Positions 1-9,805 of a stretch of 64,000 nucleotides of DNA are shown piece after piece; position 1 is the first letter of the stretch, and every line of letters begins with the position of its first letter. The stretch is from Sphingobacterium rhinopitheci (GTDB lineage: Bacteria; Bacteroidota; Bacteroidia; Sphingobacteriales; Sphingobacteriaceae), in contig NZ_JADEYQ010000002.1 in assembly GCF_022627575.1 (NCBI RefSeq), positions 310,001 through 374,000 of the forward strand, in the 5' to 3' direction. The notes beneath the pieces were generated by a model that was given only the letters and a program-made list of their open reading frames with translations, searched no databases and was not told the origin of the DNA. The position numbers and the translations under genes are program-made.

Positions 1-1
1 G

Positions 2-934
2 AAAATCGAAGCCAATAAATTAACATTAAACAACGAAATATTCGATATTAGACAGACAGCGATAGAAACTAATGATCTAATGATTACGCAAATTAAGGAT
101 AAAAACATAAATTTGTATACAGCTGTATTAGAGAATACACCTAATTATATACTATTAGATAGAGTTAAATACAAACAAGTTCTTATTAACTTGCTAAGTA
201 ATGCTATAAAATTCACTAATCAAGGTTATATTAATTGTACTATTAGCTATGATGCTAATAAATCAGTATTAACAACTACTGTTGAAGATACAGGTATTGG
301 TATTGCTGATGAGCATCATAATAAATTATTCACACCATTCACACAGTTGAATACAACAAATAGCATTGAAAACAATGGTATTGGAATGGGTTTAGCGATT
401 TCCAAAAAATTGATAGAACTAATGGATGGAGAAATCACAGTTGAAAGTACAATTGAAAAGGGTTCTTGCTTCAAATTTACGATACCTAATATCACTATCA
501 ATCAAGAAGCAATAGCACGGAATAAAAACACGGAAAAAACAAATAATAAACTAATGCAAGAACAAAAAGTATTACATATACTAATATCAGAAGACCATAA
601 AATAAATCAAATCGTATTAGCAAAAATGCTTGAAAAGCTTAATCATACTTATGAATTTGCGAATAATGGTCAAGAAGCAGTAGATATTTGTGCACACAAA
701 ACATTTGATGTCATTTTAATGGATATTCAAATGCCTCTTATTAATGGTATAGAAGCGACGAAAATAATCGTTGACAATTGTAAAAAAGAAGGTAGAGCAG
801 TACCAAAAATTATAATATGCTCTGCCAATGTAACTCAAATTGACAATAAAGAGCAATTAACTAACTATGTAACTAATTACTTATTAAAACCAATCAGTTT
901 AGACCAATTGAATACTACAATAAACAATGCATAA
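2..934 (+). CDS. Hybrid sensor histidine kinase, C-terminal part (5' end outside window)
   Basis: The frame is open from base 2 without a start codon, so the gene begins upstream. The visible part has the end of the phospho-acceptor region, then a HATPase_c domain with N-box NLLSNAIKFT, G1 box DTGIGI and G2 region GIGMGLAISKK. A receiver domain follows, with phospho-acceptor Asp in VILMDIQMP, acidic residues SED and Lys in LLKP. Such proteins autophosphorylate on His and pass phosphate to their own receiver; the input signal cannot be judged because the sensor part is missing. The last codons lie inside a 28-bp inverted repeat that acts as terminator. Family assignment is secure, function unknown. 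Confidence 0.93.
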   Translation, partial: KIEANKLTLNNEIFDIRQTAIETNDLMITQIKDKNINLYTAVLENTPNYILLDRVKYKQVLINLLSNAIKFTNQGYINCTISYDANKSVLTTTVEDTGIGIADEHHNKLFTPFTQLNTTNSIENNGIGMGLAISKKLIELMDGEITVESTIEKGSCFKFTIPNITINQEAIARNKNTEKTNNKLMQEQKVLHILISEDHKINQIVLAKMLEKLNHTYEFANNGQEAVDICAHKTFDVILMDIQMPLINGIEATKIIVDNCKKEGRAVPKIIICSANVTQIDNKEQLTNYVTNYLLKPISLDQLNTTINNA

Positions 935-984
935 ATAATAAAGGGGCAAATTAAAAAATTTGCCCCTTTATTATTTATGCATTG
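925..984. terminator. Bidirectional terminator between kinase gene and groL
   Basis: Perfect inverted repeat with 28-bp arms (925-952 and 957-984) and a four-A loop, with GGGGC/GCCCC at the centre and A/T-rich flanks. It separates two convergent genes and could stop transcripts from both sides. The left arm includes the kinase stop codon. Confidence 0.85.
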
Positions 985-992
985 GAATAATA

Positions 993-2627
993 TTACATCA
1001 TTCCACCCATGCCACCACCCATTGGAGGAGCACCAGCACCAGCATTTTCTTCTGGTTCATCAGCCAATACACACTCCGTAGTTAATAACATTGAAGCTAC
1101 AGAAGCAGCATTCTCTAACGCTACACGTGAAACTTTAGTAGGGTCAATAACACCTGCACCAATTAAATTTTCAAATTTATCTGTACGCGCATTGTAACCG
1201 TAATCTGCAGTACCTTCTTTAACTTTTTGTACAATTACAGCACCTTCGATACCCGCATTGAAACAAATTTGACGTAAAGGCTCTTCGATCGCACGCTTGA
1301 TAATATCAATACCGATATTTTCGTCTTCGTTAGCACCTCTTAAATCTTTTAACGCTTCAGAAGCACGGATGAAAGCTACACCACCACCAGCTACGATACC
1401 TTCTTCTACAGCTGCACGAGTTGCATGTAAAGCATCATCAACACGGTCTTTTTTCTCTTTCATCTCTACTTCAGTAGTTGCACCTACATAAAGAACAGCA
1501 ACACCACCAGACAACTTCGCTAAACGCTCTTGTAATTTTTCACGATCGTAATCAGAAGTAGTAGTTTCGATTTGAGAACGAATTTGAGCTACACGCGCTT
1601 TAATATCATCAGCATTACCAGCACCATTGATTACTGTAGTATTATCTTTATCGATCACTACCTTTTCAGCTTGGCCTAAGTAAGACAATTCAGCATTCTC
1701 TAATTTGAAACCTCTTTCTTCAGAGATTACTGTACCACCAGTCAAGATAGCGATATCTTCTAACATAGCTTTACGACGGTCACCAAAACCTGGAGCTTTA
1801 ACAGCAGCCACTTTCAATGAACCACGGATTTTGTTTACTACTAAAGTAGCTAACGCTTCTCCGTCTAAATCTTCAGCAATGATTACTAAAGGCTTACCTG
1901 TTTGTACTTGTTTCTCTAATACAGGTAATAATTCCTTCATGTTACTGATTTTCTTGTCGTAGATCAAGATGTAAGGGTTTTCTAATTCCGCTTCCATTTT
2001 GTCTGGGTTAGTAACAAAGTAAGGAGATAAATAACCACGGTCGAATTGCATACCTTCTACCGTTCTTACTTCAGTTTCTGTACCTTTAGCTTCTTCTACA
2101 GTGATTACACCGTCGTTACCCACTTTTTCCATTGCTTCCGCAATTAATGAACCGATTACTTCGTCATTATTTGCAGAGATAGAAGCTACTTGTTTGATTT
2201 TATTATTGTCTTGACCTACTGTTTGAGATTGTGCTTTTAAGTTAGCAACAACAGCCGAAACAGCTTTATCAATACCACGTTTAAGGTCCATTGGGTTAGC
2301 GCCTGCTGCTACAGATTTAATACCTGGTGCAACGATTGCTTGTGCTAATACAGTAGCAGTCGTAGTACCATCACCTGCTTGATCAGCAGTTTTAGAAGCT
2401 ACCTCTTTTACCATTTGAGCACCCATGTTCTCGATAGAATCTTTCAATTCAATTTCTTTGGCTACAGTAACACCATCTTTAGTGATCGCTGGAGAACCAA
2501 ATTTTTTCTCAATGATTACATTACGTCCTTTAGGACCTAAAGTTACTTTTACTGCATTTGCTAATGTGTCAACACCTTTTTTAAGTGCTTCACGCGCTTC
2601 AACATTATATCTTACTTGTTTTGCCAT
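993..2627 (-). CDS. groL: Chaperonin GroEL (Hsp60)
   Basis: The 544-residue product matches the usual length of the 60-kDa chaperonin. It has the ATP-binding motif [11 protein letters not shown] near residue 86 and ends in a Gly/Met-rich tail (MGGGMGGMM) typical of group I chaperonins. It forms the cytosolic double ring that folds proteins together with GroES. It lies 74 bp downstream of groS on the same strand, so the two are probably co-transcribed from the promoter region upstream of groS. The open frames on the opposite strand inside it are shadows. Confidence 0.99.
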   Translation of the reverse strand: MAKQVRYNVEAREALKKGVDTLANAVKVTLGPKGRNVIIEKKFGSPAITKDGVTVAKEIELKDSIENMGAQMVKEVASKTADQAGDGTTTATVLAQAIVAPGIKSVAAGANPMDLKRGIDKAVSAVVANLKAQSQTVGQDNNKIKQVASISANNDEVIGSLIAEAMEKVGNDGVITVEEAKGTETEVRTVEGMQFDRGYLSPYFVTNPDKMEAELENPYILIYDKKISNMKELLPVLEKQVQTGKPLVIIAEDLDGEALATLVVNKIRGSLKVAAVKAPGFGDRRKAMLEDIAILTGGTVISEERGFKLENAELSYLGQAEKVVIDKDNTTVINGAGNADDIKARVAQIRSQIETTTSDYDREKLQERLAKLSGGVAVLYVGATTEVEMKEKKDRVDDALHATRAAVEEGIVAGGGVAFIRASEALKDLRGANEDENIGIDIIKRAIEEPLRQICFNAGIEGAVIVQKVKEGTADYGYNARTDKFENLIGAGVIDPTKVSRVALENAASVASMLLTTECVLADEPEENAGAGAPPMGGGMGGMM

Positions 2628-2701
2628 TTTTTGTTTAGTTGAGTAATGTGATTAATTTTACTAATTTGTATCTACTTTACTTATTTGCTATAAACCAATT
2701 A

Positions 2702-2977
2702 TTAAAGAACTGCGTAGATATCAGATTCACGCATAATTAAGTACTCTTTACCTTCATAAGTAATTTCTGTACCTGCATATTTACCATACAATACTTTATC
2801 ACCAACTTTAACCGTTAATGGTTCTTCAGGTTTTCCAGTACCTACAGCTACAATCGTACCTTGTGATGGTTTTTCTTTTGCTGTATCAGGAATATAGATA
2901 CCAGATGCTGTTTTTTCTTCTGCAGGAGCAGCTTCTACTACTACTCTGTCTCCAATAGGTTTAATATTTAATGCCAT
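2702..2977 (-). CDS. groS: Co-chaperonin GroES (Hsp10)
   Basis: The 91-residue product is a normal-length GroES. It has the N-terminal [11 protein letters not shown] segment, the mobile-loop region ([20 protein letters not shown]), and the [10 protein letters not shown] core. It caps the GroEL ring. First gene of a groS-groL pair on the minus strand; the 210-bp upstream region contains a cluster of TGACA/TGTCA half-sites that may be a stress operator. Confidence 0.98.
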   Translation of the reverse strand: MALNIKPIGDRVVVEAAPAEEKTASGIYIPDTAKEKPSQGTIVAVGTGKPEEPLTVKVGDKVLYGKYAGTEITYEGKEYLIMRESDIYAVL

Positions 2978-3037
2978 AATTATATAGTTATAGTTTTTTC
3001 TTTAAGTTACTTAATCAATATCACCAATTGTGCCAAT

Positions 3038-3121
3038 TGACATAAAGATTAATTTTTGTCACTTTTTCCTAATATTAGTAATTTTTTGACAGTGTTTAGT
3101 CGACAAATTGTCACGTTGACA
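3038..3121 (-). promoter_or_regulatory. Candidate operator/promoter region of groS-groL
   Basis: Upstream of groS the half-site TGACA or its complement TGTCA occurs at 3038-3042, 3057-3061, 3087-3091, 3109-3113 and 3117-3121. The last two form TGTCA-N3-TGACA, and GACAAATTGTC (3102-3112) overlaps them. No CIRCE element was seen. I saw no canonical TAnnTTTG box on the minus strand here. Role as heat-shock control region is inference from position. Confidence 0.4.
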
Positions 3122-3140
3122 GCAAAATAATGTAATAAAA

Positions 3141-3168
3141 AAGCCCTACCAAAAATTGGTAGAGCTTA
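3141..3168 (-). terminator. Rho-independent terminator after secG
   Basis: Arms 3141-3152 and 3157-3168 pair with one G-T position. Read on the minus strand the hairpin is followed by a run of T. It ends the miaB-to-secG unit 20 bp after the secG stop codon. Confidence 0.8.
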
Positions 3169-3187
3169 TCAATATTGTATAATTTGA

Positions 3188-3541
3188 TTACTTAGTAGAA
3201 TCAGGGGCAGTTGTTGGAGCTGCTTGATTTTGCACTGGATTAGTATTCAAATTCAATGGAGCACTTTGAATAGGCACTTCAATATCTTTTGACAAATTAC
3301 CTCCTGTACTAACATTTGCAGCAGGGCCTACTATATTAAGTGCAATACTAAGCACAATTAGAAGGATCGCCATCGTCCATGTTCCTTTTTCTAAGAAATC
3401 ACCTGTGCGTTGCACTCCCATCAAGTTACTTCCGCCTGCAAATCCTGATGATAAACCACCGCCTTTAGGGTTTTGAATCAATACGAAGAATGCTAAAATT
3501 ACACTCACCAAAATAATCAGGATAATAAATAATGTTGTCAT
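3188..3541 (-). CDS. secG: Preprotein translocase subunit SecG
   Basis: The 117-residue protein has two transmembrane helices and between them the SecG signature: IQNPKGGGLSSGFAGG followed by QRTGDFLEKGTW. The tail after helix 2 is low in complexity (Asn/Pro/Thr/Ala). SecG assists the SecYEG channel in the inner membrane. It is last in a minus-strand series miaB, sigma-54 activator, lptE, TPR protein, secG with gaps of 9-16 bp, and is followed by a terminator. Confidence 0.95.
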   Translation of the reverse strand: MTTLFIILIILVSVILAFFVLIQNPKGGGLSSGFAGGSNLMGVQRTGDFLEKGTWTMAILLIVLSIALNIVGPAANVSTGGNLSKDIEVPIQSAPLNLNTNPVQNQAAPTTAPDSTK

Positions 3542-3556
3542 TTTTATATTATAAAA

Positions 3557-4759
3557 TTATAAGTTCTTTTCTAATTCTTGAATTTGGGACGCAAAATACG
3601 ATTTTTTTTCTGGATATTTCAAAATTAATTTATTCAAAACCTCAATTGATTTCTGAAATAGACCTTGCTCTTTGTAAATGTTTGCTAATGTTTCAGTTAC
3701 AAATACATAATTATCTTCAGCACTTTGCCTAGCCATATTTTCAGTATTCAAATTTTCCGCTGAAGGAGCCTGAATGATAGGTTCTTTACGAATAAAACGT
3801 TCAATGATAATATCCGTCTTTTTGGGCTCCGTCACTGGCAAAGGACGACTTCTTACCTGCTCACTAAGCTTCTCTTCAGGGTCTTGAAAATGAAAGAAAT
3901 TCTCTTTTATTTGTTGATCAAGTATATGCTCATCAATTTTATTAAAATCTATAACAGTATTGAACGAATTAGATTTTTGACCAGCAGAAACAATAAATGG
4001 CTGATAAGTACTAGCATGTTCAAGTCTTGTTTTTTGCAACCACCATCTAAAACTATACGGCATCAAATCGTCATTATAAAGACTTACATTATCTGCATCT
4101 TGAACATCGTCGATAGCTAGTTCCTCTTGTTCTATTTTATCTTTCTTACTTTCAAATACCAGATAATCTACCATAACGCTACCTTGGTTTACAAGAAGAT
4201 CTAGCTCATCTTGTTCTCTTTGGTCCTCTTTATCTAAAGAGCTAGCCTCTTCCATAAGGCTTTCATTATTAATCAGGATATCGTCGTCTAAAGCTTCTTC
4301 TTGAACTAATTCTTGCACTATATCAACAGTATCCAATTGCTCTTGCAAATCCCCACTTAACAATACGCTATCATCAAAAGATTCAACTATTGCCACCTCG
4401 TCTACGCCCTCAAGGTGATTGACAGAAGTAGGCGCAGTATCATCATACAAATCTGATTCCGAAGAAATATTTTCAAATTGCTCACTCGAAACATCTTCTA
4501 CTAAAACCTCGCTGTCATCAACAACAATTTGATTCACGAAAGCATAAAGCCATGCTGCACTTTGTGCATATAGTAATGCTAATGACTTATTCGGTGAGCC
4601 TTCTTCACATTGTACTTTTCTTCGCTCGTAGGCAAATATCAAAGGCTGTGAATAAGGATAACGTACAATCAGCTGCAGCAAATCTTCCTCCGATAACTGA
4701 GAAGGATCTTTGAGCGCCTGTGTATATAATGTATGCTGTGAATGACTTAGTTCTCTCAT
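3557..4759 (-). CDS. Acidic protein with C-terminal TPR-like repeat, function unknown
   Basis: The 400-residue product has no signal peptide. The N-terminus (about 1-80) is a conserved-looking helical part. The middle (about 100-260) is strongly acidic and low in complexity. The C-terminus (about 345-400) reads like a TPR pair (ETLANIYKEQGLFQKSIEVLNKLILKYPEKK). The neighbours secG (15 bp away) and lptE (13 bp away) suggest it belongs with envelope biogenesis, but that is guilt by association. No catalytic motif was seen. Confidence 0.8.
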   Translation of the reverse strand: MRELSHSQHTLYTQALKDPSQLSEEDLLQLIVRYPYSQPLIFAYERRKVQCEEGSPNKSLALLYAQSAAWLYAFVNQIVVDDSEVLVEDVSSEQFENISSESDLYDDTAPTSVNHLEGVDEVAIVESFDDSVLLSGDLQEQLDTVDIVQELVQEEALDDDILINNESLMEEASSLDKEDQREQDELDLLVNQGSVMVDYLVFESKKDKIEQEELAIDDVQDADNVSLYNDDLMPYSFRWWLQKTRLEHASTYQPFIVSAGQKSNSFNTVIDFNKIDEHILDQQIKENFFHFQDPEEKLSEQVRSRPLPVTEPKKTDIIIERFIRKEPIIQAPSAENLNTENMARQSAEDNYVFVTETLANIYKEQGLFQKSIEVLNKLILKYPEKKSYFASQIQELEKNL

Positions 4760-4772
4760 AAAAGGTTAATTA

Positions 4773-5303
4773 CTACCAATTAGCAAATGCTTTGTTATAC
4801 ACATCCTCTGTCAACATTTTAATAATGTCAGTATTTATTTTTGCTTCATACGCTGTAATATCAGCGCCAGGGAAATCTTGAAACTGTGAAAAACTATCTT
4901 CAAAATCGCTTTCTCCGGTAGGATCCAATTTATTCGTGTATTTCACTTTAACAGTAATGGTCAGACGACTACTCTCGGCTCTATCTGTCGTGCCCGAAAT
5001 CACCCCAGCAGGCCCAATAACATAACTTGTGATCACGCCTTCAAATATGGCATCTCCATCATTATTCACCTGACTAAGACTAGATTGCGTACGAATTCTA
5101 TCTTTTAATGCTTCGGTAAAGTTTTGACTTAGGGGTGTATAAACCAATGGTGATAAATTTTCAAAATACATCACCGTATACGTATTCATTCCTTTGGGAA
5201 TAGAACCACCGGTAAAGCTATATTTAACACCACAACTTTGCACCAATAAAACCATCAAACACAAAAGGCTGATTGATTTTAAATGTTTTAATACCTTGCA
5301 CAT
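4773..5303 (-). CDS. lptE: LptE-family LPS assembly lipoprotein
   Basis: The 176-residue product starts with a lipoprotein signal peptide whose lipobox is LVQSC at residues 20-24. The mature part (VKYSFTGGSIPKGMNTYTVMYFEN, then FTEALKDRI) resembles the LptE fold of Bacteroidota. LptE plugs LptD in the outer membrane and helps place lipopolysaccharide on the surface. It is 9 bp downstream of the sigma-54 activator gene and 13 bp upstream of the TPR gene. Confidence 0.85.
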   Translation of the reverse strand: MCKVLKHLKSISLLCLMVLLVQSCGVKYSFTGGSIPKGMNTYTVMYFENLSPLVYTPLSQNFTEALKDRIRTQSSLSQVNNDGDAIFEGVITSYVIGPAGVISGTTDRAESSRLTITVKVKYTNKLDPTGESDFEDSFSQFQDFPGADITAYEAKINTDIIKMLTEDVYNKAFANW

Positions 5304-5312
5304 AAAAAGTTC

Positions 5313-6590
5313 TTATTCTAAATTTAAGTCTTTTATTTTTCTATATAAAGTACGCTCTGAAATACCTAATTCATAAGCTGCTGCCTTGCGTTTCCCTTTA
5401 TGTTTTTTTAATGCCTTTTTTATTAAGTCGGACTCTTTGTCCACTAATGAGAGCGACTCTTCCACTTCTTCGGCCTCTTGTGTATCCAAAGGAACATAAT
5501 TACTATTACCATTAACAGCAGATACAGCTGAAGGATTATGAATAATTGTCGGTGTAGAGATTTTTTGCTCCTCACTATATAATTGGGCAGGTACAGGACT
5601 CACCTCTTGATAAAGTTGATTAATATAGGGAGTATGTTGCTCAAAAGAAGAGCTGTCAACACCATTTTGAATCAATTCAACAACTAATTTTTTCAAATCA
5701 ACCATATCCTTTTTCATGTCAAAAAGGACCTTATATAAGATATCTCTCTCCGAGAAATCTTCTCTACCTTGCTCTTTAAAAGTCATCGGTAGTGTACTTG
5801 TTTTATGCTCTTCGGGCAAATAACGATGTAAGATAACAGCATCTACTACGCGTTCTTTTTCTAAAACAGCTATCTGCTCAGCGATATTTTTTAGCTGCCT
5901 AACATTTCCAGGCCAAGAATAGCTCATTAATAACTCTTGAGCATCTGACGTTAATTGTACATTAGGCGACCTATATTTATCCGTAAAGTCAACTACGAAC
6001 TTACGAAATAGCAAGTAAATATCCTCTTTACGTTCGCGCAGCGGTGGTACTTTCAAAGGAACAGTATTTAACCTGTAATATAAGTCCTCTCTAAACTTAC
6101 CTTTTTTAACCGCTTCATAGACGTCTACATTTGTTGCTGCTACGACACGAACATTTGTTTTTTGAACTTTTGAAGATCCTACACGAATGTATTCTCCAGA
6201 TTCTAAAACACGTAACAAACGTGCTTGTGTATTTAAAGGAAGCTCACCAACTTCATCCAAAAATATGGTACCGCCATCTACAACCTCAAAATATCCCTTA
6301 CGGGCCTCATGTGCTCCCGTAAAAGATCCTTTCTCATGCCCAAACAATTCTGAATCTATCGTTCCTTCGGGAATGGCCCCGCAGTTTACTGCAATAAAAG
6401 AACCATGTTTGCGCGCACTCATTTGATGTATTATATGCGAAAACACTTCTTTACCAGAACCACTTTCACCTTGGATCAATACCGAAATATCTGTTGGCGC
6501 GACCTGCTTAGCTACATCAATTGCACGATTAAGCAAGGGGGAATTCCCAATAATACCAAATCTATTTTTAATATTTTGAATATCCATCAT
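5313..6590 (-). CDS. Sigma-54 interaction (AAA+) transcriptional activator with Fis-type HTH
   Basis: The 425-residue protein begins directly with the AAA+ domain: Walker A GESGSGKE at 41-48, sigma-54 contact loop GSFTGA at 88-93 (GAFTGA variant), and Walker B IFLDE at 109-113. A Fis-type helix-turn-helix closes the protein (RKAAAYELGISERTLYRKI). There is no N-terminal receiver or GAF domain, so activity must be controlled by a partner or by level. It remodels sigma-54 RNA polymerase. It lies between miaB and lptE, 16 and 9 bp away. Confidence 0.93.
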   Translation of the reverse strand: MMDIQNIKNRFGIIGNSPLLNRAIDVAKQVAPTDISVLIQGESGSGKEVFSHIIHQMSARKHGSFIAVNCGAIPEGTIDSELFGHEKGSFTGAHEARKGYFEVVDGGTIFLDEVGELPLNTQARLLRVLESGEYIRVGSSKVQKTNVRVVAATNVDVYEAVKKGKFREDLYYRLNTVPLKVPPLRERKEDIYLLFRKFVVDFTDKYRSPNVQLTSDAQELLMSYSWPGNVRQLKNIAEQIAVLEKERVVDAVILHRYLPEEHKTSTLPMTFKEQGREDFSERDILYKVLFDMKKDMVDLKKLVVELIQNGVDSSSFEQHTPYINQLYQEVSPVPAQLYSEEQKISTPTIIHNPSAVSAVNGNSNYVPLDTQEAEEVEESLSLVDKESDLIKKALKKHKGKRKAAAYELGISERTLYRKIKDLNLE

Positions 6591-6606
6591 GGCAGCAAGT
6601 TTAAAA

Positions 6607-8040
6607 TTAATCTACGATTTTCCCTATCAATGTAGCTGAAGTACAACTAATCCCTTCTACTTGCACATAATCCCCTACTTTATACCGCGGATCTACCGGG
6701 AATACCACCATTGTATTTTGATCATTACGACCACAATAATCCAAATCAGAGCGTTTTGAAAAACCTTCAATCAATACTTTATGTACTTTACCAACATGCT
6801 GTTGAGCACGCTCTAAACTATGTATTTGTTGCTTATTAACGACTTCAGTAAGACGTCTTTTCTTTACTTCCTCAGGTATATCATCTTCAAAACGCTTTGC
6901 CGCCAATGTACCTGGACGTTCTGAATAAGCAAACATATAAGCAAAATCATACTTCACATAATCCATCATTGATAATGTATCTTGATGCTCCTCTTCTGTT
7001 TCTGTACAGAAACCTGTAATCACATCTGTAGAGATAGCACAACCCGGAATAATACGACGTATGGCATCCACACGCTCCATATACCATTCACGATCGTAGG
7101 TACGATTCATGATATCTAATATACGTGAATTACCCGATTGAACTGGCAGATGGATATAGTTGCATATATTTTCATATTTGGCCATTGTATACAATACCTC
7201 ATCGGTAATGTCTTTAGGGTGTGATGTAGAAAAACGAACACGTAATTCTGGACTTACATCAGCAACTAATGCCAACAAATTCGCAAAATTAACAGTAGGA
7301 AGAGGCTCCTCACCATCTTCCACCTTAGGTGTATATTTATAAGAATCTACATTCTGTCCTAATAGTGTTACCTCTTTGTAACCAGCATTAAATAGATCTT
7401 GAGCCTCTCTAACAATAGATGCTACATCACGGCTTCTTTCGCGGCCACGCGTAAACGGAACAACACAGAAAGAACACATATTATCACACCCACGCATGAT
7501 AGAAATAAATGCCGCTACACCATTCGAATTCAAACGAACAGGGCTGATATCAGCATAGGTTTCTTCTCTTGAAAGCAAAACATTTACCGCTTTATTACCA
7601 TCTTCTACTTTGTCGATCAAATTAGGAAGATCACGATAAGCATCTGGCCCGACAACAACATCAACTAATTTTTCTTCTTCCAAAAATTTAGCTTTTAATC
7701 GTTCGGCCATACAACCTAAAACGCCGACAATAAGGCCTGGATTTTTAGCTTTAACAGCACCAAATTCCTTTAAGCGTTTGCGTACTCTTTGTTCTGCATT
7801 CTCACGAATAGAACAAGTATTTATAAAAATAACATCTGCCTCTCTGTATTCCTTTGTTGTTTCAAAACCATTATCAATTAAGATAGAAGCAACAATCTCA
7901 CTATCAGAAAAATTCATCTGACAGCCATAACTTTCAATATATAATTTACGACCATCCGATTTCCCTGTTGGCATTAACTCTAAAGCCTCTCCTTGACGAG
8001 ATTCATCGTGTGTTTTCGTGGTATGTGATAACTCTAACAT
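6607..8040 (-). CDS. miaB: tRNA-2-methylthio-N6-dimethylallyladenosine synthase MiaB
   Basis: The 477-residue product has the N-terminal UPF0004 domain with Cys40, Cys76 and Cys110, the radical-SAM motif C185-xxx-C189-xx-C192 ([14 protein letters not shown]), and a C-terminal TRAM domain. It adds the methylthio group to i6A37 of tRNAs using two Fe-S clusters. First gene of the miaB-to-secG unit; a TAnnTTTG promoter box lies 20 bp upstream. Confidence 0.97.
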   Translation of the reverse strand: MLELSHTTKTHDESRQGEALELMPTGKSDGRKLYIESYGCQMNFSDSEIVASILIDNGFETTKEYREADVIFINTCSIRENAEQRVRKRLKEFGAVKAKNPGLIVGVLGCMAERLKAKFLEEEKLVDVVVGPDAYRDLPNLIDKVEDGNKAVNVLLSREETYADISPVRLNSNGVAAFISIMRGCDNMCSFCVVPFTRGRERSRDVASIVREAQDLFNAGYKEVTLLGQNVDSYKYTPKVEDGEEPLPTVNFANLLALVADVSPELRVRFSTSHPKDITDEVLYTMAKYENICNYIHLPVQSGNSRILDIMNRTYDREWYMERVDAIRRIIPGCAISTDVITGFCTETEEEHQDTLSMMDYVKYDFAYMFAYSERPGTLAAKRFEDDIPEEVKKRRLTEVVNKQQIHSLERAQQHVGKVHKVLIEGFSKRSDLDYCGRNDQNTMVVFPVDPRYKVGDYVQVEGISCTSATLIGKIVD

Positions 8041-8059
8041 TGCATAATATAAAAGAACA

Positions 8060-8067
8060 CAAAGTTA
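8060..8067 (-). promoter_or_regulatory. -7 box of miaB unit
   Basis: The minus strand reads TAACTTTG, an exact match to the Bacteroidota -7 consensus TAnnTTTG, 19 bp before the miaB start codon. No good -33 TTTG is visible. Confidence 0.6.
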
Positions 8068-8136
8068 AGAATAAAAACTCAATTTCTGTGACATAATGTC
8101 AGCATTACAAAAATTTTACGCTATCCCTATAAAAAG

Positions 8137-8172
8137 AGTAAGGGCGTTGAATTTACATCCAACGCCCTTACT
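8137..8172 (-). terminator. Terminator after OmpA-family gene
   Basis: Perfect 13-bp arms (8137-8149 and 8160-8172) with a 10-nt loop; on the minus strand the stem is followed by TCTTTTTAT. It lies 20 bp after the stop codon of the OmpA-family gene. Confidence 0.85.
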
Positions 8173-8191
8173 ATAATGACTTATTGACAAC

Positions 8192-8881
8192 CTATTGAGC
8201 AGCTTGTTTTTTAGCTTCTTCTTGCATTTTTTTACCTGCAACGATAACAATCTCAACACGGCGATTTTGTGCACGACCTGCTTCAGTATCATTAGAAGCG
8301 ATAGGCTCAGAGTAGTTTTTACCTTCAGTCTCAATACGACTTGAAGCCAACCCTTGAGAAACAGCATATGCTTTAACGGCATTAGCACGCTCTAAAGATA
8401 ATTTTTCATTTACTGCCAAAGAACCTGTATTATCAGTATGTCCTAAAACTAAAATTTCCGTATTAGGCTCTTTATTTAAAGTTTCTACTAATTTAGCAAT
8501 GTTTTGTTTTGCTGCAGTCTTCAAAGTAGCTTTACCCGTATCAAATAAAATACCTGAATCAAATTTCACTAATATACCCTCTCCTACTTGTTCTACTTCA
8601 GCACCAGCAACAGAGTTTTCAATCTCTTTAGCTTGCTTGTCCATTTTTTTACCTATCAATGTACCCGCCAATCCACCAATAGCAGCACCAGCAATAGCAC
8701 CAATAGCAGTGTTACCAGCTTTACCACCAATTAAAGCACCCACACCCGCACCAGCAGTAGTACCTATAACAGCTCCTTTAGTTGAGTTACTAGCATTTTG
8801 CACAGCTGTACAGCTTCCAAATAACATTGCAGAAGTAGCCACTGAAAGACCAATAACCGCTAATTTTCTATTCATTTTCAT
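8192..8881 (-). CDS. OmpA-family lipoprotein with glycine zipper
   Basis: The 229-residue product has a lipoprotein signal peptide (lipobox LFGSC). A Gly/Ala-rich glycine-zipper segment follows (about 35-80, repeats of GAxIGG). The C-terminal OmpA-like peptidoglycan-binding domain (about 105-220) has LGHTDNTGS and NRRVEI. It probably anchors the outer membrane to peptidoglycan. It stands alone between its own terminator and miaB. The overlapping 90-codon frame inside it is a shadow. Confidence 0.93.
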   Translation of the reverse strand: MKMNRKLAVIGLSVATSAMLFGSCTAVQNASNSTKGAVIGTTAGAGVGALIGGKAGNTAIGAIAGAAIGGLAGTLIGKKMDKQAKEIENSVAGAEVEQVGEGILVKFDSGILFDTGKATLKTAAKQNIAKLVETLNKEPNTEILVLGHTDNTGSLAVNEKLSLERANAVKAYAVSQGLASSRIETEGKNYSEPIASNDTEAGRAQNRRVEIVIVAGKKMQEEAKKQAAQ

Positions 8882-8983
8882 AATTGTATATTAATTTATC
8901 TAATATTATTATAGTAAGACAAAGCAGATGCCAAAAACCGAGAAAACAAATTAATCTACTGCATCAGTAAAATAAATACACTA

Positions 8984-9760
8984 TTAATTTTGCTCTGGTA
9001 TTTCTAATTTCGGCAACCTAACCGGCGCTGGTCTACCTTGCGCTTCCCAACTCTTGAAAGAAGTAGTGATATAATTTAAAAGATCATATTGCCCCCACTT
9101 GATTACCGATTCATATGGCGGACGATATAACTCCATAAAATTCAATAATTCCTCTCCTTCGAGATCTGTTGTTTCGGAAACGACTTTTTGTGTAAATATT
9201 CGATCGATAGCAATTTCATTGACTTCACGATTCATAAATTTCTCAAAGCGCTTCATGTTCTTTGCCTCACGTCCAAACAGGTTATATAGTGCCGTTGCAG
9301 GACTATTAAGATATGTCCCTACACGGTTCTTACCCCCATTATAGATTCCTTTTTTTTCAAAATCACGAAGGATATCCTCCATATCTTGTTGTTTGGTTTT
9401 GCGGGCTACGACAACTTCTTCAATTTGCATGCCTGGCTGCATCTCTAAAAGAATATCTTCTAAGGTATTTATTGTCGTCTTTATAGAGCCGTATCCGACT
9501 TTGGTCAACGACAAACTATCACCCACCATTGCGTCTATATAAAAAACGCCAAAATTATTAGAAATGGATTTTCTATTTGTACGTAGATTTATAACATTCA
9601 CATCAGCTAATCGTTTGCCTGTTGTTTTCTCTAAAACAAGACCCGATATCTGTGGCATAGTACTCATTTGAGCCCACGTTTCCTGACTTGTTAAAAACAA
9701 AAGAGGAAAAACGATTAATAGTTTAAATATATTCTTTAACATTAATACTAAAGTAAACAT
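8984..9760 (-). CDS. Secreted protein with carboxypeptidase-regulatory-like domain
   Basis: After a signal peptide ending near ETWAQ, residues 36-105 form a CarboxypepD_reg-like beta-sandwich (SGLVLEKTTGKRLADVNVINL ... NNFGVFYIDAMVGDSLSLTKVGY), as at the N-terminus of TonB-dependent receptors. Here it is not followed by a barrel but by about 140 unrecognised residues. The true start is probably Met7 (9742): a -7-like TACTTTAG ends 5 bp before it on the minus strand. Function unknown; an envelope location is likely. Confidence 0.8.
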   Translation of the reverse strand: MFTLVLMLKNIFKLLIVFPLLFLTSQETWAQMSTMPQISGLVLEKTTGKRLADVNVINLRTNRKSISNNFGVFYIDAMVGDSLSLTKVGYGSIKTTINTLEDILLEMQPGMQIEEVVVARKTKQQDMEDILRDFEKKGIYNGGKNRVGTYLNSPATALYNLFGREAKNMKRFEKFMNREVNEIAIDRIFTQKVVSETTDLEGEELLNFMELYRPPYESVIKWGQYDLLNYITTSFKSWEAQGRPAPVRLPKLEIPEQN

Positions 9761-9805
9761 TTATTTGACCTGAAAATGTTAAAAAGTTTTAATGTTCGAA
9801 AAGAT

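Noticed and set aside
1009..2646. Open frames on the plus strand opposite groL
   Set aside because: Shadows of a highly conserved gene in a codon-biased region; no start signals or protein-like composition.
8116..8388. 90-codon frame overlapping the OmpA-family gene
   Set aside because: Out-of-frame shadow over the OmpA domain and terminator; the OmpA reading is certain.
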